Notes under the pieces: generated by a model | Seen by the model: the letters and a program-made list of their open reading frames with translations, nothing else | What the model was told of the DNA's origin: nothing | The model's database searches: none | Assembly: GCF_000226875.1 (NCBI RefSeq) | Contig: NZ_JH164926.1 | Coordinates: 177,819 to 241,006 of the forward strand | Direction: 5' to 3' | Length of the DNA stretch: 63,188 nucleotides | Origin: Neisseria shayeganii 871 | GTDB taxonomy: Bacteria; Pseudomonadota; Gammaproteobacteria; Burkholderiales; Neisseriaceae | Shown here: positions 16,421 through 24,700 of the stretch, in pieces | Layout of the letters: each line of letters begins with the position of its first letter | Position numbering within the stretch: position 1 is the first letter of the stretch | Position numbers and translations under genes: made by a program

Positions 16421-17518
16421 TCAGCGGGTGTCCACTTCGGCTTCTACCGACATACCGGGCAGCAGGCGTTCGACATCCGGCTGGCCGGCATCCAGCTCGA
16501 TTTTGACGGCAATGCGTTGGGCGACTTTGACGAAGTTGCCGTTGCCGCTGTCGGCGCGGATGATGCTGAATTCGGCGGCGGTGGCGGGCGCCAGGTGGCT
16601 GACTTTGCCCTTGAAGGTGCGCCCGCCGAGGGCATCGACGCGGATGACGGCGGCTTGGCCGACGCGGATGTGTTCGGTATCGGCTTCTTTAAAGTTGGCC
16701 ACCACCCAGCGCTGCGGCGGCACCAGGAACATCAGTTGGTTGCCGGCCGACACCAGCTGGCCGGGCTTCACGCCCAATTCGCCGAGTTTGCCGTCGGTAG
16801 GGGCGCGTACCACGGTGTGGGATAACTCTTGCTCGGCCAATTCCAACAGCGCGCGGGCGTTGTCCACACCGGCTTTCAGGCCGGATTGGCCGTTGTTCAC
16901 ACTGAGGCTGTCCTGTTGCGCCACGGTGTATTGGGCGCGGGCCTGAGCCAGGGCGGCTTCGGCCTGCTGCAGGTTGCGGGCGGCCGCATCGTATTCGCGT
17001 TCGGCGATGCCTTCGCTGCCGCGTACGCGGTTAAGGCGCTGCACATCGGCCTGAGCCAGGCGCAGCTGGTTTTCCGCATTGGCCAAGGCGGCCTGCCTGG
17101 CCTGAATCTGCGCTTGGGCCGAACGGCGGGTTTGGCCGACATTCGACAGGCTGGCTTCCTGCGCCGCCAGCCCGGCTTTGGCCTGTGCCACTTTGGCCTG
17201 ATAGGGGGCGTCGTCGATGCGCACCAGCGGCTGGCCCTGCTTCACTTCGGCAAAATCGCTGACCAGCACTTCGCTCACATAGCCGTTGACCCGCGGGCTG
17301 ATGACGGTGGTTTGGCCGCGCACATAAGCGTTTTCGGTAGAAACGGTGCTGCTGGTAAAAGGCGGCAGTTTCCAGGCATACAGGGCGCCGGCCACGCCGG
17401 CCAAAATGGCGGCGCTGAAGGCGAGCGTGCCGAACAAGCCGTGTTTTTTCGGCTGCCACTGCTCGGGAGGCAGTTCGGTTTCCTTTTCGGCGGCGGGGGG
17501 AGTGGGTTCGGGTTTCAT
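16421..17518 (-). CDS. HlyD/EmrA-type membrane fusion protein
   Basis: A 365-residue periplasmic adaptor. A proline- and charge-rich cytoplasmic tail is followed by one membrane anchor (about 28-48). A lipoyl/biotinyl-like half motif (ARGQTTVISPRVNGYV-type, here VRGQTTVISPRVNGYVSEV) comes next, then a long coiled coil of about 110 residues, the second half motif (VVRAPTDGKLGE) and a beta-barrel domain. This is the EmrA/FarA layout: it links the MFS pump in the inner membrane to the outer-membrane channel encoded next. It lies 66 bp after the pump gene with a DUS between. Confidence 0.9.
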   Translation of the reverse strand: MKPEPTPPAAEKETELPPEQWQPKKHGLFGTLAFSAAILAGVAGALYAWKLPPFTSSTVSTENAYVRGQTTVISPRVNGYVSEVLVSDFAEVKQGQPLVRIDDAPYQAKVAQAKAGLAAQEASLSNVGQTRRSAQAQIQARQAALANAENQLRLAQADVQRLNRVRGSEGIAEREYDAAARNLQQAEAALAQARAQYTVAQQDSLSVNNGQSGLKAGVDNARALLELAEQELSHTVVRAPTDGKLGELGVKPGQLVSAGNQLMFLVPPQRWVVANFKEADTEHIRVGQAAVIRVDALGGRTFKGKVSHLAPATAAEFSIIRADSGNGNFVKVAQRIAVKIELDAGQPDVERLLPGMSVEAEVDTR

Positions 17519-17584
17519 CGGCTATCCAATCGGTATCCATGAATCGGGTTTGGGGGCGGGCGCTGTTTACAGGCTACCTGAAAG

Positions 17585-19249
17585 CTATTTTTGCGGCAGC
17601 AGCATGCTTTCCAAACGCTGGATTTCGTCTGCCAGCAGGTTGATGCCGCGCCGGCGGCGGTCAAGCCACAGCAGGCCGGTGCACACAAACGCGGCGGCGG
17701 CCAAAAGGCCGATTAAGGCGAACAAGTCGTTGTAGGCCATCACCATGGCCTGCGTAGCCGCTTGCTGCAACAAGGTGCCGACGGCCTGCTGTTGCAGCAC
17801 GGCGGCATCGTTGCTAAGCGGCGCCAAGCTGAGGGCGAGGCCGTGCAGATGCAGGGCGACGTTGGGGTCGGTCAACGTGAGGTGGGGTGTGATGTCGGCC
17901 AGATGCGTGCGGGTGCGGACGGTGAGAAAGGCTGTGCACAGCGCCGCACCGGCCAAGCCGCCCAAGGTTTGCGACAGGCCGAAGACGGCGGAAAAACTCA
18001 TGATGTAGTTCGGCCCGCGGGCCAAGGCGCGGATCATGCCTTCCAGCATCATCGGGCCGAGAAAATACATGGCCGAAAACGCAATCAGCGCCTGGCTGAA
18101 ATACAGCTGTTCGGGTCGCGTGTCCACGCCGGAATGCATGTCGAGCCAAGCGCCGACGGCAATGCCCAGCAGCGCCACCACCACCGGGCGGCGGATGTCG
18201 TTCACGTCCAGCCGCACCAAGCTGAGTACCAAGCCGAAAACGGTAGCGGCCAACACCACGCCGTAAAACGCCACCATTTGGCGGCTGCCCACGCCCAAAC
18301 CCGCCATCAGGCCGGCTGCGCCCACGGTTTGCTCTGAGGTCAGCAGGCGCACCACGGCGCCGGTGAGGCCGAAAGCCAGAATCTGCGGCGCCCCGATCCA
18401 GCGCAAGTCCAACATGGGTTTGCTGCGCCGCCATTCGATCAACAGCGCCGTGCCGGTGAGCGCGATGCCGCCGGCCAGCAGATAGCCCAGCCAGGAAGTG
18501 GTCCACCAGACAATGCGGCCCTGCACCAAAAACGCGCACAACAAAGCGATGCCGGAGGCAAACAGGGCAAAGCTGAACCAATCCAGCCAACTCATTACCC
18601 GGACGGTGGGGGCGGGCGGCAGCGGCAGACGGATGACCAGGCCGATGCAGAGCAGGGTGAGGGCCAGCTGCAGCGCGAACACCGCCGGCATGCCGCCGGC
18701 GGCAAACAGAAACGGCACCCACACTTGCGCCAGCGGCGTGCCGAACTGCATCACGCCCAAAGCCAGCGCCAAGCCGGCCAGCTTGGCTTGGCCGGTAAAG
18801 GCCTGCATCAGATAAAACACCGCCAATACCAACAGTCCGCTGGCCGCAATCCCCGAGGCCGAGCGCGCGAGCAGTTCGACCAAATAGCTTTCAAACACCA
18901 CCTGCAACAGATTGCCGGCCAAAAGCAGCAGCAGGGTAAGCCGCACAAAACGCTGCAGGCCATAATGCTGGCGCACCCTAAACAGCAGAATACTCATGCA
19001 GGCATAAGTCATGTAATAGGCTACCTGAATCCAGCCGCCTTCCTGCGGCGACAAGCCGAGCAGCCCGCGCAACTGCGGCAGGGCGGCCATCAGCAAACCG
19101 TTTTGCAGGCCGGCCGTGGCGGCCAGCAAAAGGCCGATCAAGAGATAAGCCAAACGCCGCCGCGCCGGATGGTCGGGCGAGGCGGGCGAGCCGGCCATGA
19201 TGGGCTGCTCGTGCGGTTTGAATAGATAACCGTCGGCTTGGAAATTCAT
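17585..19249 (-). CDS. MFS multidrug exporter, DHA2 (EmrB/FarB-like) type
   Basis: A 554-residue inner-membrane protein with about 14 hydrophobic segments, the size and topology of the DHA2 drug:proton antiporters. The first segment (LAYLLIGLLLAATAGLQNGLLM) and a large periplasmic loop before the last segment fit EmrB-like pumps. It is the first gene of the operon with the adaptor and the outer-membrane lipoprotein. The set resembles the fatty-acid/hydrophobic drug exporters FarAB and EmrAB, but with its own channel. Substrate is unknown. A DUS is read in frame near the start (I-Q-V-A-Y, about 19020). Confidence 0.85.
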   Translation of the reverse strand: MNFQADGYLFKPHEQPIMAGSPASPDHPARRRLAYLLIGLLLAATAGLQNGLLMAALPQLRGLLGLSPQEGGWIQVAYYMTYACMSILLFRVRQHYGLQRFVRLTLLLLLAGNLLQVVFESYLVELLARSASGIAASGLLVLAVFYLMQAFTGQAKLAGLALALGVMQFGTPLAQVWVPFLFAAGGMPAVFALQLALTLLCIGLVIRLPLPPAPTVRVMSWLDWFSFALFASGIALLCAFLVQGRIVWWTTSWLGYLLAGGIALTGTALLIEWRRSKPMLDLRWIGAPQILAFGLTGAVVRLLTSEQTVGAAGLMAGLGVGSRQMVAFYGVVLAATVFGLVLSLVRLDVNDIRRPVVVALLGIAVGAWLDMHSGVDTRPEQLYFSQALIAFSAMYFLGPMMLEGMIRALARGPNYIMSFSAVFGLSQTLGGLAGAALCTAFLTVRTRTHLADITPHLTLTDPNVALHLHGLALSLAPLSNDAAVLQQQAVGTLLQQAATQAMVMAYNDLFALIGLLAAAAFVCTGLLWLDRRRRGINLLADEIQRLESMLLPQK

Positions 19250-19276
19250 GGGAGCGCTTTCTCGGTGGCGGCAGGA

Positions 19277-19765
19277 TCAGTCGATTTTGACGTAAGCCAC
19301 CGACAAGATTTCGATGTCTTCCCGTCCATCCGGGCCGTGGAACACCACTTCGTCGCCTTCGCGCGCTTTGAGCAGGGTGCGCGCCAGCGGCGAAATCCAG
19401 GAAATTTTGTTGCGGGCGGTGTCGATTTCGTCCACGCCGACAATGCGCACGGTTTGTTCCTGGCCGTCGCCGCGCAGAATCTCCACCGTGGCGCCGAAGA
19501 AAATCTGGTCGGTCGGTTCGCGGTTTTCGGGGTCAACCACTTGCGCGGCTTCCAAGCGTTTGGTGAGAAAACGGATGCGGCGGTCGATTTCGCGCATCCG
19601 CCGTTTGCCGTAAAGATAATCGCCGTTTTCGCTGCGGTCGCCGTTGCCGGCGGCCCAGTTGACGATTTGCACGATTTCGGGACGCTCTTTGTTCACCAGC
19701 TGATACAGCTCGTCTTTCAGGGCCTGCCAACCGACAGGCGTGAGGTAGTTGGGGGTGTGTTCCAT
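19277..19765 (-). CDS. greB: Transcription elongation factor GreB
   Basis: A 162-residue GreA/GreB-family factor that rescues backtracked RNA polymerase by stimulating transcript cleavage. The N-terminal coiled coil has the acidic tip region (AAGNGDRSENGDYLYGKRRM, about 38-57), in which the GreB-type DRSENGDY signature and YGK distinguish it from GreA. The C-terminal FKBP-like domain ends EGDEVVFHGPDGREDIEILSV. It lies only 27 bp from the efflux operon start and may be read into it. Confidence 0.95.
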   Translation of the reverse strand: MEHTPNYLTPVGWQALKDELYQLVNKERPEIVQIVNWAAGNGDRSENGDYLYGKRRMREIDRRIRFLTKRLEAAQVVDPENREPTDQIFFGATVEILRGDGQEQTVRIVGVDEIDTARNKISWISPLARTLLKAREGDEVVFHGPDGREDIEILSVAYVKID

Positions 19766-19939
19766 ACAGTTAGGCTAAAAACGGGGTAATCAGCGCACGA
19801 TTGTAACGCCTACCGTTGGTCCAGACAAAGGCTTCAGGCTACCTGAAAGCGGCCGGCAGCATGGGGCTGTGGATTGGGCCAAGACAGGCGGAAGTCGACA
19901 GGGAATGCCGTATTTGGGCTGAAATTTCATATATTATCG

Positions 19940-20068
19940 ATTGAAAAAAATCTGCGTTGGCCGGGCAGGCAAATCCATTGAAAAATTATTGAAAAAAATC
20001 GTTTGATTTTGATGATTCCGCCAGGCAGTACGTTTGGCGTTGACAGCCATCGGTAAAGTCGCTTTAAT
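19940..20068 (+). promoter_or_regulatory. Promoter of the leucine/isovalerate catabolic cluster with upstream direct repeats
   Basis: TTGACA (20040-20045), 17 bp, TTTAAT (20063-20068) is a strong sigma-70 promoter about 135 bp before the acyl-CoA ligase gene. Upstream, in an AT-rich tract, ATTGAAAAAAATC occurs twice exactly (19940-19952 and 19988-20000, 48 bp apart), with a third partial copy ATTGAAAAATT (19977-19987). The spacing suggests a regulator contacting one face of the DNA, or an UP-like element. Confidence 0.6.
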
Positions 20069-20203
20069 TTGTGTTGTAGAGTGAAAAAACCATTCTAAAA
20101 ATAATATAAACAAACACACATTACTTCAGATATCGACCATCCAGCCTGTGCCGGCAGTTTTGCCGGCATTGAAGTAAACATCTGCACAAGGAGAAACCGC
20201 ATT

Positions 20204-21937
20204 ATGGCTTTGCCCACCCCGATTGCACGCTACGGCGACAAATCTGCCAATGCCCCCCTGAAACTCAGCTACGACAAAGGCCCGACTGATACGCCGCTGA
20301 TCGAACAGACCATCGGCGAATTGTTTGACGAACTGGTGCAAACCTATCCCGACCGCGAAGCCTTGGTCAGCGTTCATCAAAACAAGCGGTTTACCTTCAA
20401 ACAATTGCAGGCGGAAGCCAACCGTTTGGCCAGCGCCTTCATCAAAAGCGGCCTGCAAAAAGGCGACCGCATCGGCATTTGGTCGCACAACAATTACCAG
20501 TGGGTGGTGATGCTGCTGGCCTGCGCCAAAACCGGCGTGATTCTGGTCAACATCAACCCCGCCTACCGCCTGTTCGAGCTGGAATACGCGCTGAACAAAG
20601 TGGGCTGTAAAGCCATTGTGGCCATGCGCCGCTTCAAAACCAGCGATTATGTGGGCATGCTGCAGGAATTGGTGCCGGAAACCGCCAGCCAGCCTTCAGG
20701 TAGCCTGAAGCCGGAAAAAGCGCCGATGCTGGAGCGCATTGTGTGGTTTGACGAAGCGGGCGACAGCGAAACCTTCGCCGGCATCGACAAATTCTCCGAC
20801 TGGATGGCCACCGGCGATGCCGACGATCCGGCCGTGGCCGAACGCATGGCCACGCTCGACCGCCACGACCCCATCAATATCCAATTCACCAGCGGCACCA
20901 CCGGCGCACCCAAAGGGGCCACGCTGACCCACCGCAATATTCTGAACAACGGTTTCTTCATCGGCGAGGCCATGTACCTCACCCACGAAGACCGCCTGTG
21001 CATTCCCGTGCCGATGTACCACTGCTTCGGCATGGTGTTGGGCGTACTCGCCATCATGACCCACGGCGGCTGCATCGTGTACCCGAACGATGGTTTCGAC
21101 CCGCTGACCGTGTTGGAAACGGTGGAGCAAGAAAAGTGTACCGGCCTGCACGGCGTGCCCACCATGTTTATCGCCGAATTCAACCATCCGCGTTTCAAAG
21201 AATTTGACTTGAGCAGCCTGCGCACCGGCATCATGGCCGGTTCCAGCTGCCCGATTGAAGTAATGAAGCGTGTGAATCAGGAAATGCACCTGGACGAAAT
21301 CACCATTGCCTACGGCATGACCGAAACCAGCCCGGTATCCTGCCAAAGTTCGCCGGCCACCCCCATCGACAAGCGCGTGTCCACCGTGGGCTTGGTGCAG
21401 CCGCATCTGGAAGTGAAAATCGTCGATGTGATCACCGGCGAGATCGTGCCCTGCGGCGAATCCGGCGAACTGTGCACCAAAGGCTACTCCGTAATGCAAG
21501 GCTATTGGGGCAGCGAGGCGCAAACCCGTGACGCCATCCGCGACGGCTGGATGCACACCGGCGATTTGGCCACCATGGATGAAGACGGCTACGTGAAAAT
21601 CGTCGGCCGCATCAAAGACATGGTGATCCGCGGCGGCGAAAACATCTACCCCACCGAAATCGAAGGCTTCCTCTACCGCCATGAATCCATTCAAGACGTA
21701 CAAATCGTCGGCGTGCCCGATGCCCACTTCGGCGAAGTGCTGGCCGCTTGGATCATCGTGAAGGAAGGCCATACGCTCGACGAAGAAGGCGTGCGCGAAT
21801 TCTGCAAAGGCAATATTGCCCACTACAAAGTGCCGCAATACATCCGTTTCGTGAAAGAGTTTCCGATGACGGTTTCCGGCAAAATCCAAAAATTCAAGAT
21901 TGTTCAAGCGATGAAAGAGGAACTGGGGCTGGAGTAG
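20204..21937 (+). CDS. AMP-forming acyl-CoA synthetase
   Basis: A 577-residue member of the ANL adenylating superfamily. The P-loop-like motif FTSGTTGAPKGATLTH starts at about residue 228. A YGMTETSP motif follows, then the GWMHTGDLATMDEDGYVKIVGR hinge and catalytic region (given in parts: HTGDLATMDEDG, KIVGRIKD), with the lysine of VSGKIQKFK near the end. It activates a carboxylic acid to its CoA thioester. Placed first in a leucine/isovalerate cluster, it most likely activates isovalerate or a related short branched acid; acetoacetate is an alternative. A terminator-like hairpin immediately follows, so downstream genes may be expressed at a lower level or from another promoter. Confidence 0.85.
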   Translation: MALPTPIARYGDKSANAPLKLSYDKGPTDTPLIEQTIGELFDELVQTYPDREALVSVHQNKRFTFKQLQAEANRLASAFIKSGLQKGDRIGIWSHNNYQWVVMLLACAKTGVILVNINPAYRLFELEYALNKVGCKAIVAMRRFKTSDYVGMLQELVPETASQPSGSLKPEKAPMLERIVWFDEAGDSETFAGIDKFSDWMATGDADDPAVAERMATLDRHDPINIQFTSGTTGAPKGATLTHRNILNNGFFIGEAMYLTHEDRLCIPVPMYHCFGMVLGVLAIMTHGGCIVYPNDGFDPLTVLETVEQEKCTGLHGVPTMFIAEFNHPRFKEFDLSSLRTGIMAGSSCPIEVMKRVNQEMHLDEITIAYGMTETSPVSCQSSPATPIDKRVSTVGLVQPHLEVKIVDVITGEIVPCGESGELCTKGYSVMQGYWGSEAQTRDAIRDGWMHTGDLATMDEDGYVKIVGRIKDMVIRGGENIYPTEIEGFLYRHESIQDVQIVGVPDAHFGEVLAAWIIVKEGHTLDEEGVREFCKGNIAHYKVPQYIRFVKEFPMTVSGKIQKFKIVQAMKEELGLE

Positions 21938-21947
21938 GCTTCAGGTA

Positions 21948-21985
21948 GCCTGCCGTTTCCGAGCGAAGCGGCAGGCCGTCTTTTT
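21948..21985 (+). terminator. Terminator-like hairpin after the acyl-CoA synthetase gene
   Basis: GCCTGCCG (21948-21955) pairs with CGGCAGGC (21969-21976) and is followed by CGTCTTTTT. The left arm overlaps a DUS. It lies inside the catabolic cluster, before the carboxylase beta gene. Confidence 0.6.
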
Positions 21986-22097
21986 CTGCCGTCTCTGCCG
22001 GCTGAAGGCTACCTGAAACCTCTGATTTCCGATAAGATGTAAACGAGTCCGGCCGCTCCGGTTGATACCATCATAAAAAGAGAGAAACACAGCAATT

Positions 22098-23708
22098 ATG
22101 AGCCATTCCATTGTCAGCAAACTCAATCCCCGTTCCGCCGATTTCCAACAAAACGCCGCCGCCATGCAGGCATTGGTGGACGATCTCCACGCCCATCTGA
22201 GCCGCATCGCCTTGGGCGGCAGCGAAGCGTCCCGCCAAAAACATTTGTCCCGCGGCAAACTGCTGCCGCGCGAGCGTGTGGAACGCCTGCTGGACCCGGG
22301 TACACCCTTCCTCGAACTGTCGCCGCTGGCCGCTTTCGGCATGTACGGCGCCGACATTCCCGCCGCCGGCGTGATTGCCGGCATCGGCCGCATCAATGGC
22401 ATCGAATGCATGATTGTCTGCAACGACGCCACCGTGAAAGGCGGCACCTACTACCCGATGACGGTGAAAAAACACCTGCGCGCCCAGGAAATCGCCCGCG
22501 AAAACCGCCTGCCTTGCGTGTATCTGGTGGATTCCGGCGGCGCCAACCTGCCCAATCAAGACGACGTGTTTCCCGACAAAGAACACTTCGGCCGTATTTT
22601 CTACAACCAGGCCAATATGAGTGCCGACGGCATTGCCCAAATCGCCGTGGTAATGGGCAGCTGTACCGCCGGCGGCGCCTATGTGCCGGCCATGAGCGAC
22701 GAATCCATTATCGTGAAAGAGCAGGGCACCATTTTCCTCGGCGGCCCGCCCTTGGTAAAAGCCGCCACCGGCGAAGAAGTGAGCGCCGAAGATTTGGGCG
22801 GTGGCGATGTGCACACCCGTCTCTCCGGCGTGGCCGACCATCTGGCGCAAAACGATTTGCATGCGTTGGCTTTGGCGCGCCAAGTGGTGGGCAACCTGAA
22901 CAAACAGAAAGCCCCGCTGCCGAACCAGGCCGAGCCGGTGCCGCCCAAATACGACGCCAAAGAGCTGTACGGCATCATTCCCACCGACACCCGCAAGCCG
23001 TTTGACGTGCGTGAAATCATCGCCCGCATTGTGGACAACAGCGAATTGGACGAATTCAAAGCCCGTTTCGGCACCACGCTGGTGTGCGGTTTTGCCCGCA
23101 TCGAGGGCATGAAGGTGGGCATCATCGCCAACAATGGCATTCTGTTCAGCGAATCGGCGCAGAAAGGCACCCACTTCATCGAGCTGTGCTGCCAACGCAA
23201 GATTCCGCTGGTGTTCCTGCAAAACATCACCGGCTTTATGGTGGGCCGCAAATACGAAAACGAAGGCATTGCCCGCCACGGCGCCAAAATGGTGATGGCG
23301 GTGGCCAACGCCAATGTGCCGAAATTCACCGTGATTGTGGGCGGCAGCTTCGGCGCCGGCAACTACGGCATGTGCGGACGCGCCTATTCGCCGCGCTTCC
23401 TGTGGATGTGGCCGAACGCCCGCATTTCCGTGATGGGCGGCGAACAGGCGGCTTCCGTGTTGGCCACCGTGAAGCGCGACAACATCGAGCGCAGCGGCGG
23501 CACGTGGAGCGCCGAGGAAGAGGAAGCCTTCAAAGCCCCGGTGCGCGAGCAATACGAGAAACAGGGCCATCCCTATTACGCCAGCGCCCGTTTGTGGGAC
23601 GATGGCGTCATCGACCCGGCCGACACCCGCCGCGTGCTGGCGCTCGGCTTGAGCGCGGCCTACAACGCGCCCATCGGCGAGCCGAAATTCGGCGTCTTCC
23701 GTATGTAA
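22098..23708 (+). CDS. liuB: Methylcrotonyl-CoA carboxylase carboxyltransferase (beta) subunit
   Basis: A 536-residue biotin-dependent carboxyltransferase. It transfers CO2 from carboxybiotin to 3-methylcrotonyl-CoA, the fourth step of leucine breakdown. Both crotonase-like halves are present. The N-half has VYLVDSGGANLPNQDDVFPD, the segment typical of MCC beta subunits. The C-half has FLQNITGFMVGRKYENEGIARHGAKM and GGSFGAGNYGMCGRAY (both known to be strongly conserved in MCC). The biotin-bearing partner is the gene at 24701. An acetyl- or propionyl-CoA carboxylase is less likely because of these motifs and the neighbours. Confidence 0.93.
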   Translation: MSHSIVSKLNPRSADFQQNAAAMQALVDDLHAHLSRIALGGSEASRQKHLSRGKLLPRERVERLLDPGTPFLELSPLAAFGMYGADIPAAGVIAGIGRINGIECMIVCNDATVKGGTYYPMTVKKHLRAQEIARENRLPCVYLVDSGGANLPNQDDVFPDKEHFGRIFYNQANMSADGIAQIAVVMGSCTAGGAYVPAMSDESIIVKEQGTIFLGGPPLVKAATGEEVSAEDLGGGDVHTRLSGVADHLAQNDLHALALARQVVGNLNKQKAPLPNQAEPVPPKYDAKELYGIIPTDTRKPFDVREIIARIVDNSELDEFKARFGTTLVCGFARIEGMKVGIIANNGILFSESAQKGTHFIELCCQRKIPLVFLQNITGFMVGRKYENEGIARHGAKMVMAVANANVPKFTVIVGGSFGAGNYGMCGRAYSPRFLWMWPNARISVMGGEQAASVLATVKRDNIERSGGTWSAEEEEAFKAPVREQYEKQGHPYYASARLWDDGVIDPADTRRVLALGLSAAYNAPIGEPKFGVFRM

Positions 23709-23713
23709 ACGGC

Positions 23714-23754
23714 TTTCAGGTAGCCTGCCGATGCATCGTGCAGGCTACCTGAAA
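23714..23754 (+). terminator. DUS-pair hairpin inside the catabolic cluster
   Basis: A perfect 15-base stem (23714-23728 / 23740-23754) contains two exact DUS and an 11-base loop. No T-run follows, so it may stabilise the upstream mRNA or act as a weak terminator rather than end the operon. Confidence 0.5.
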
Positions 23755-23796
23755 TACTGCCGTCAAACCGCAACCACCATACGCTAGGGAAGTATT

Positions 23797-24597
23797 ATGT
23801 CTTACCAAACCCTGTTGATCGACATCAGCCGCCATGTGGCCACCATCACCCTCAACCGCCCCGACAAACGCAATGCCTTCAACGACGAAGTGATTGCCGA
23901 GCTGACCCGAGCCTTCACCGAATGCGGCCAAAACCCCGACGTGCGCGCCGTGGTGCTGGCGGCCGAAGGCAAAGCCTTCTGCGCCGGTGCCGACCTCAAC
24001 TGGATGCGCCGCATGGCCGATTACACCCGCGAAGAAAACCTGGCCGACGCCGGCGCGCTGGCGGAAATGCTGCGCGTCATCTACACCTGCCCCAAACCCA
24101 CGGTTGCCGCCGTTCAGGGCGACGTGTACGCCGGCGGCATGGGCTTGGTGTCCGCCTGCGACATCGCCATTGCGGTGGAAGACGCCCATTTCTGCCTGAG
24201 CGAAGTGAAGCTCGGTCTGGTGCCCGCTACCATCAGCCCCTATGTGATCCGCGCCATGGGGCCGCGCGCTGCCCATCGTTATTTCCTCACCGCCGAAGTG
24301 TTTGACGCCGCCAAAGCCGAACAAATCGGCTTCGTCCACCAAACTGTGCCCGCCGCCGGGCTGGCCGATGCTGTGGCTGCGGTCACCAAAGCGCTGGTCA
24401 ACGCCGGCCCCGAAGCGGTGAAAACCTGCAAACAGCTGGTGCTGGACGTGGCCCATGCCGACATCACGCCCGATCTGATCGCGCAAACCGTGGCCGGTAT
24501 TGCCGATATCCGCGCTTCCGACGAAGGCAAAGAAGGCGTGCAGTCTTTCTTGCAAAAGCGCAAGCCCAACTGGCTGCCCGAAAAGCCGGCCGAGTAA
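23797..24597 (+). CDS. liuC: Enoyl-CoA hydratase/isomerase family, probable methylglutaconyl-CoA hydratase
   Basis: A 266-residue crotonase-fold enzyme. The oxyanion-hole segments are AFCAGADLNWMRRM (about 63-76) and VQGDVYAGGMGLVSACDIAIA. The ADLNWM form is common in methylglutaconyl-CoA hydratases. Its position between the two methylcrotonyl-CoA carboxylase subunit genes supports hydration of 3-methylglutaconyl-CoA to HMG-CoA, the fifth step of leucine breakdown. The family fold is certain and the exact substrate is inferred from context. Confidence 0.88.
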   Translation: MSYQTLLIDISRHVATITLNRPDKRNAFNDEVIAELTRAFTECGQNPDVRAVVLAAEGKAFCAGADLNWMRRMADYTREENLADAGALAEMLRVIYTCPKPTVAAVQGDVYAGGMGLVSACDIAIAVEDAHFCLSEVKLGLVPATISPYVIRAMGPRAAHRYFLTAEVFDAAKAEQIGFVHQTVPAAGLADAVAAVTKALVNAGPEAVKTCKQLVLDVAHADITPDLIAQTVAGIADIRASDEGKEGVQSFLQKRKPNWLPEKPAE

Positions 24598-24700
24598 AAC
24601 AACAGGCTACCTGAACGCCGCCCCAGCAAACCACCACGGGCTTTTCAGGTAGCCCGCCCGACCGAACGGACACAAGAAAAATCACCGACAAAGGAAAACC

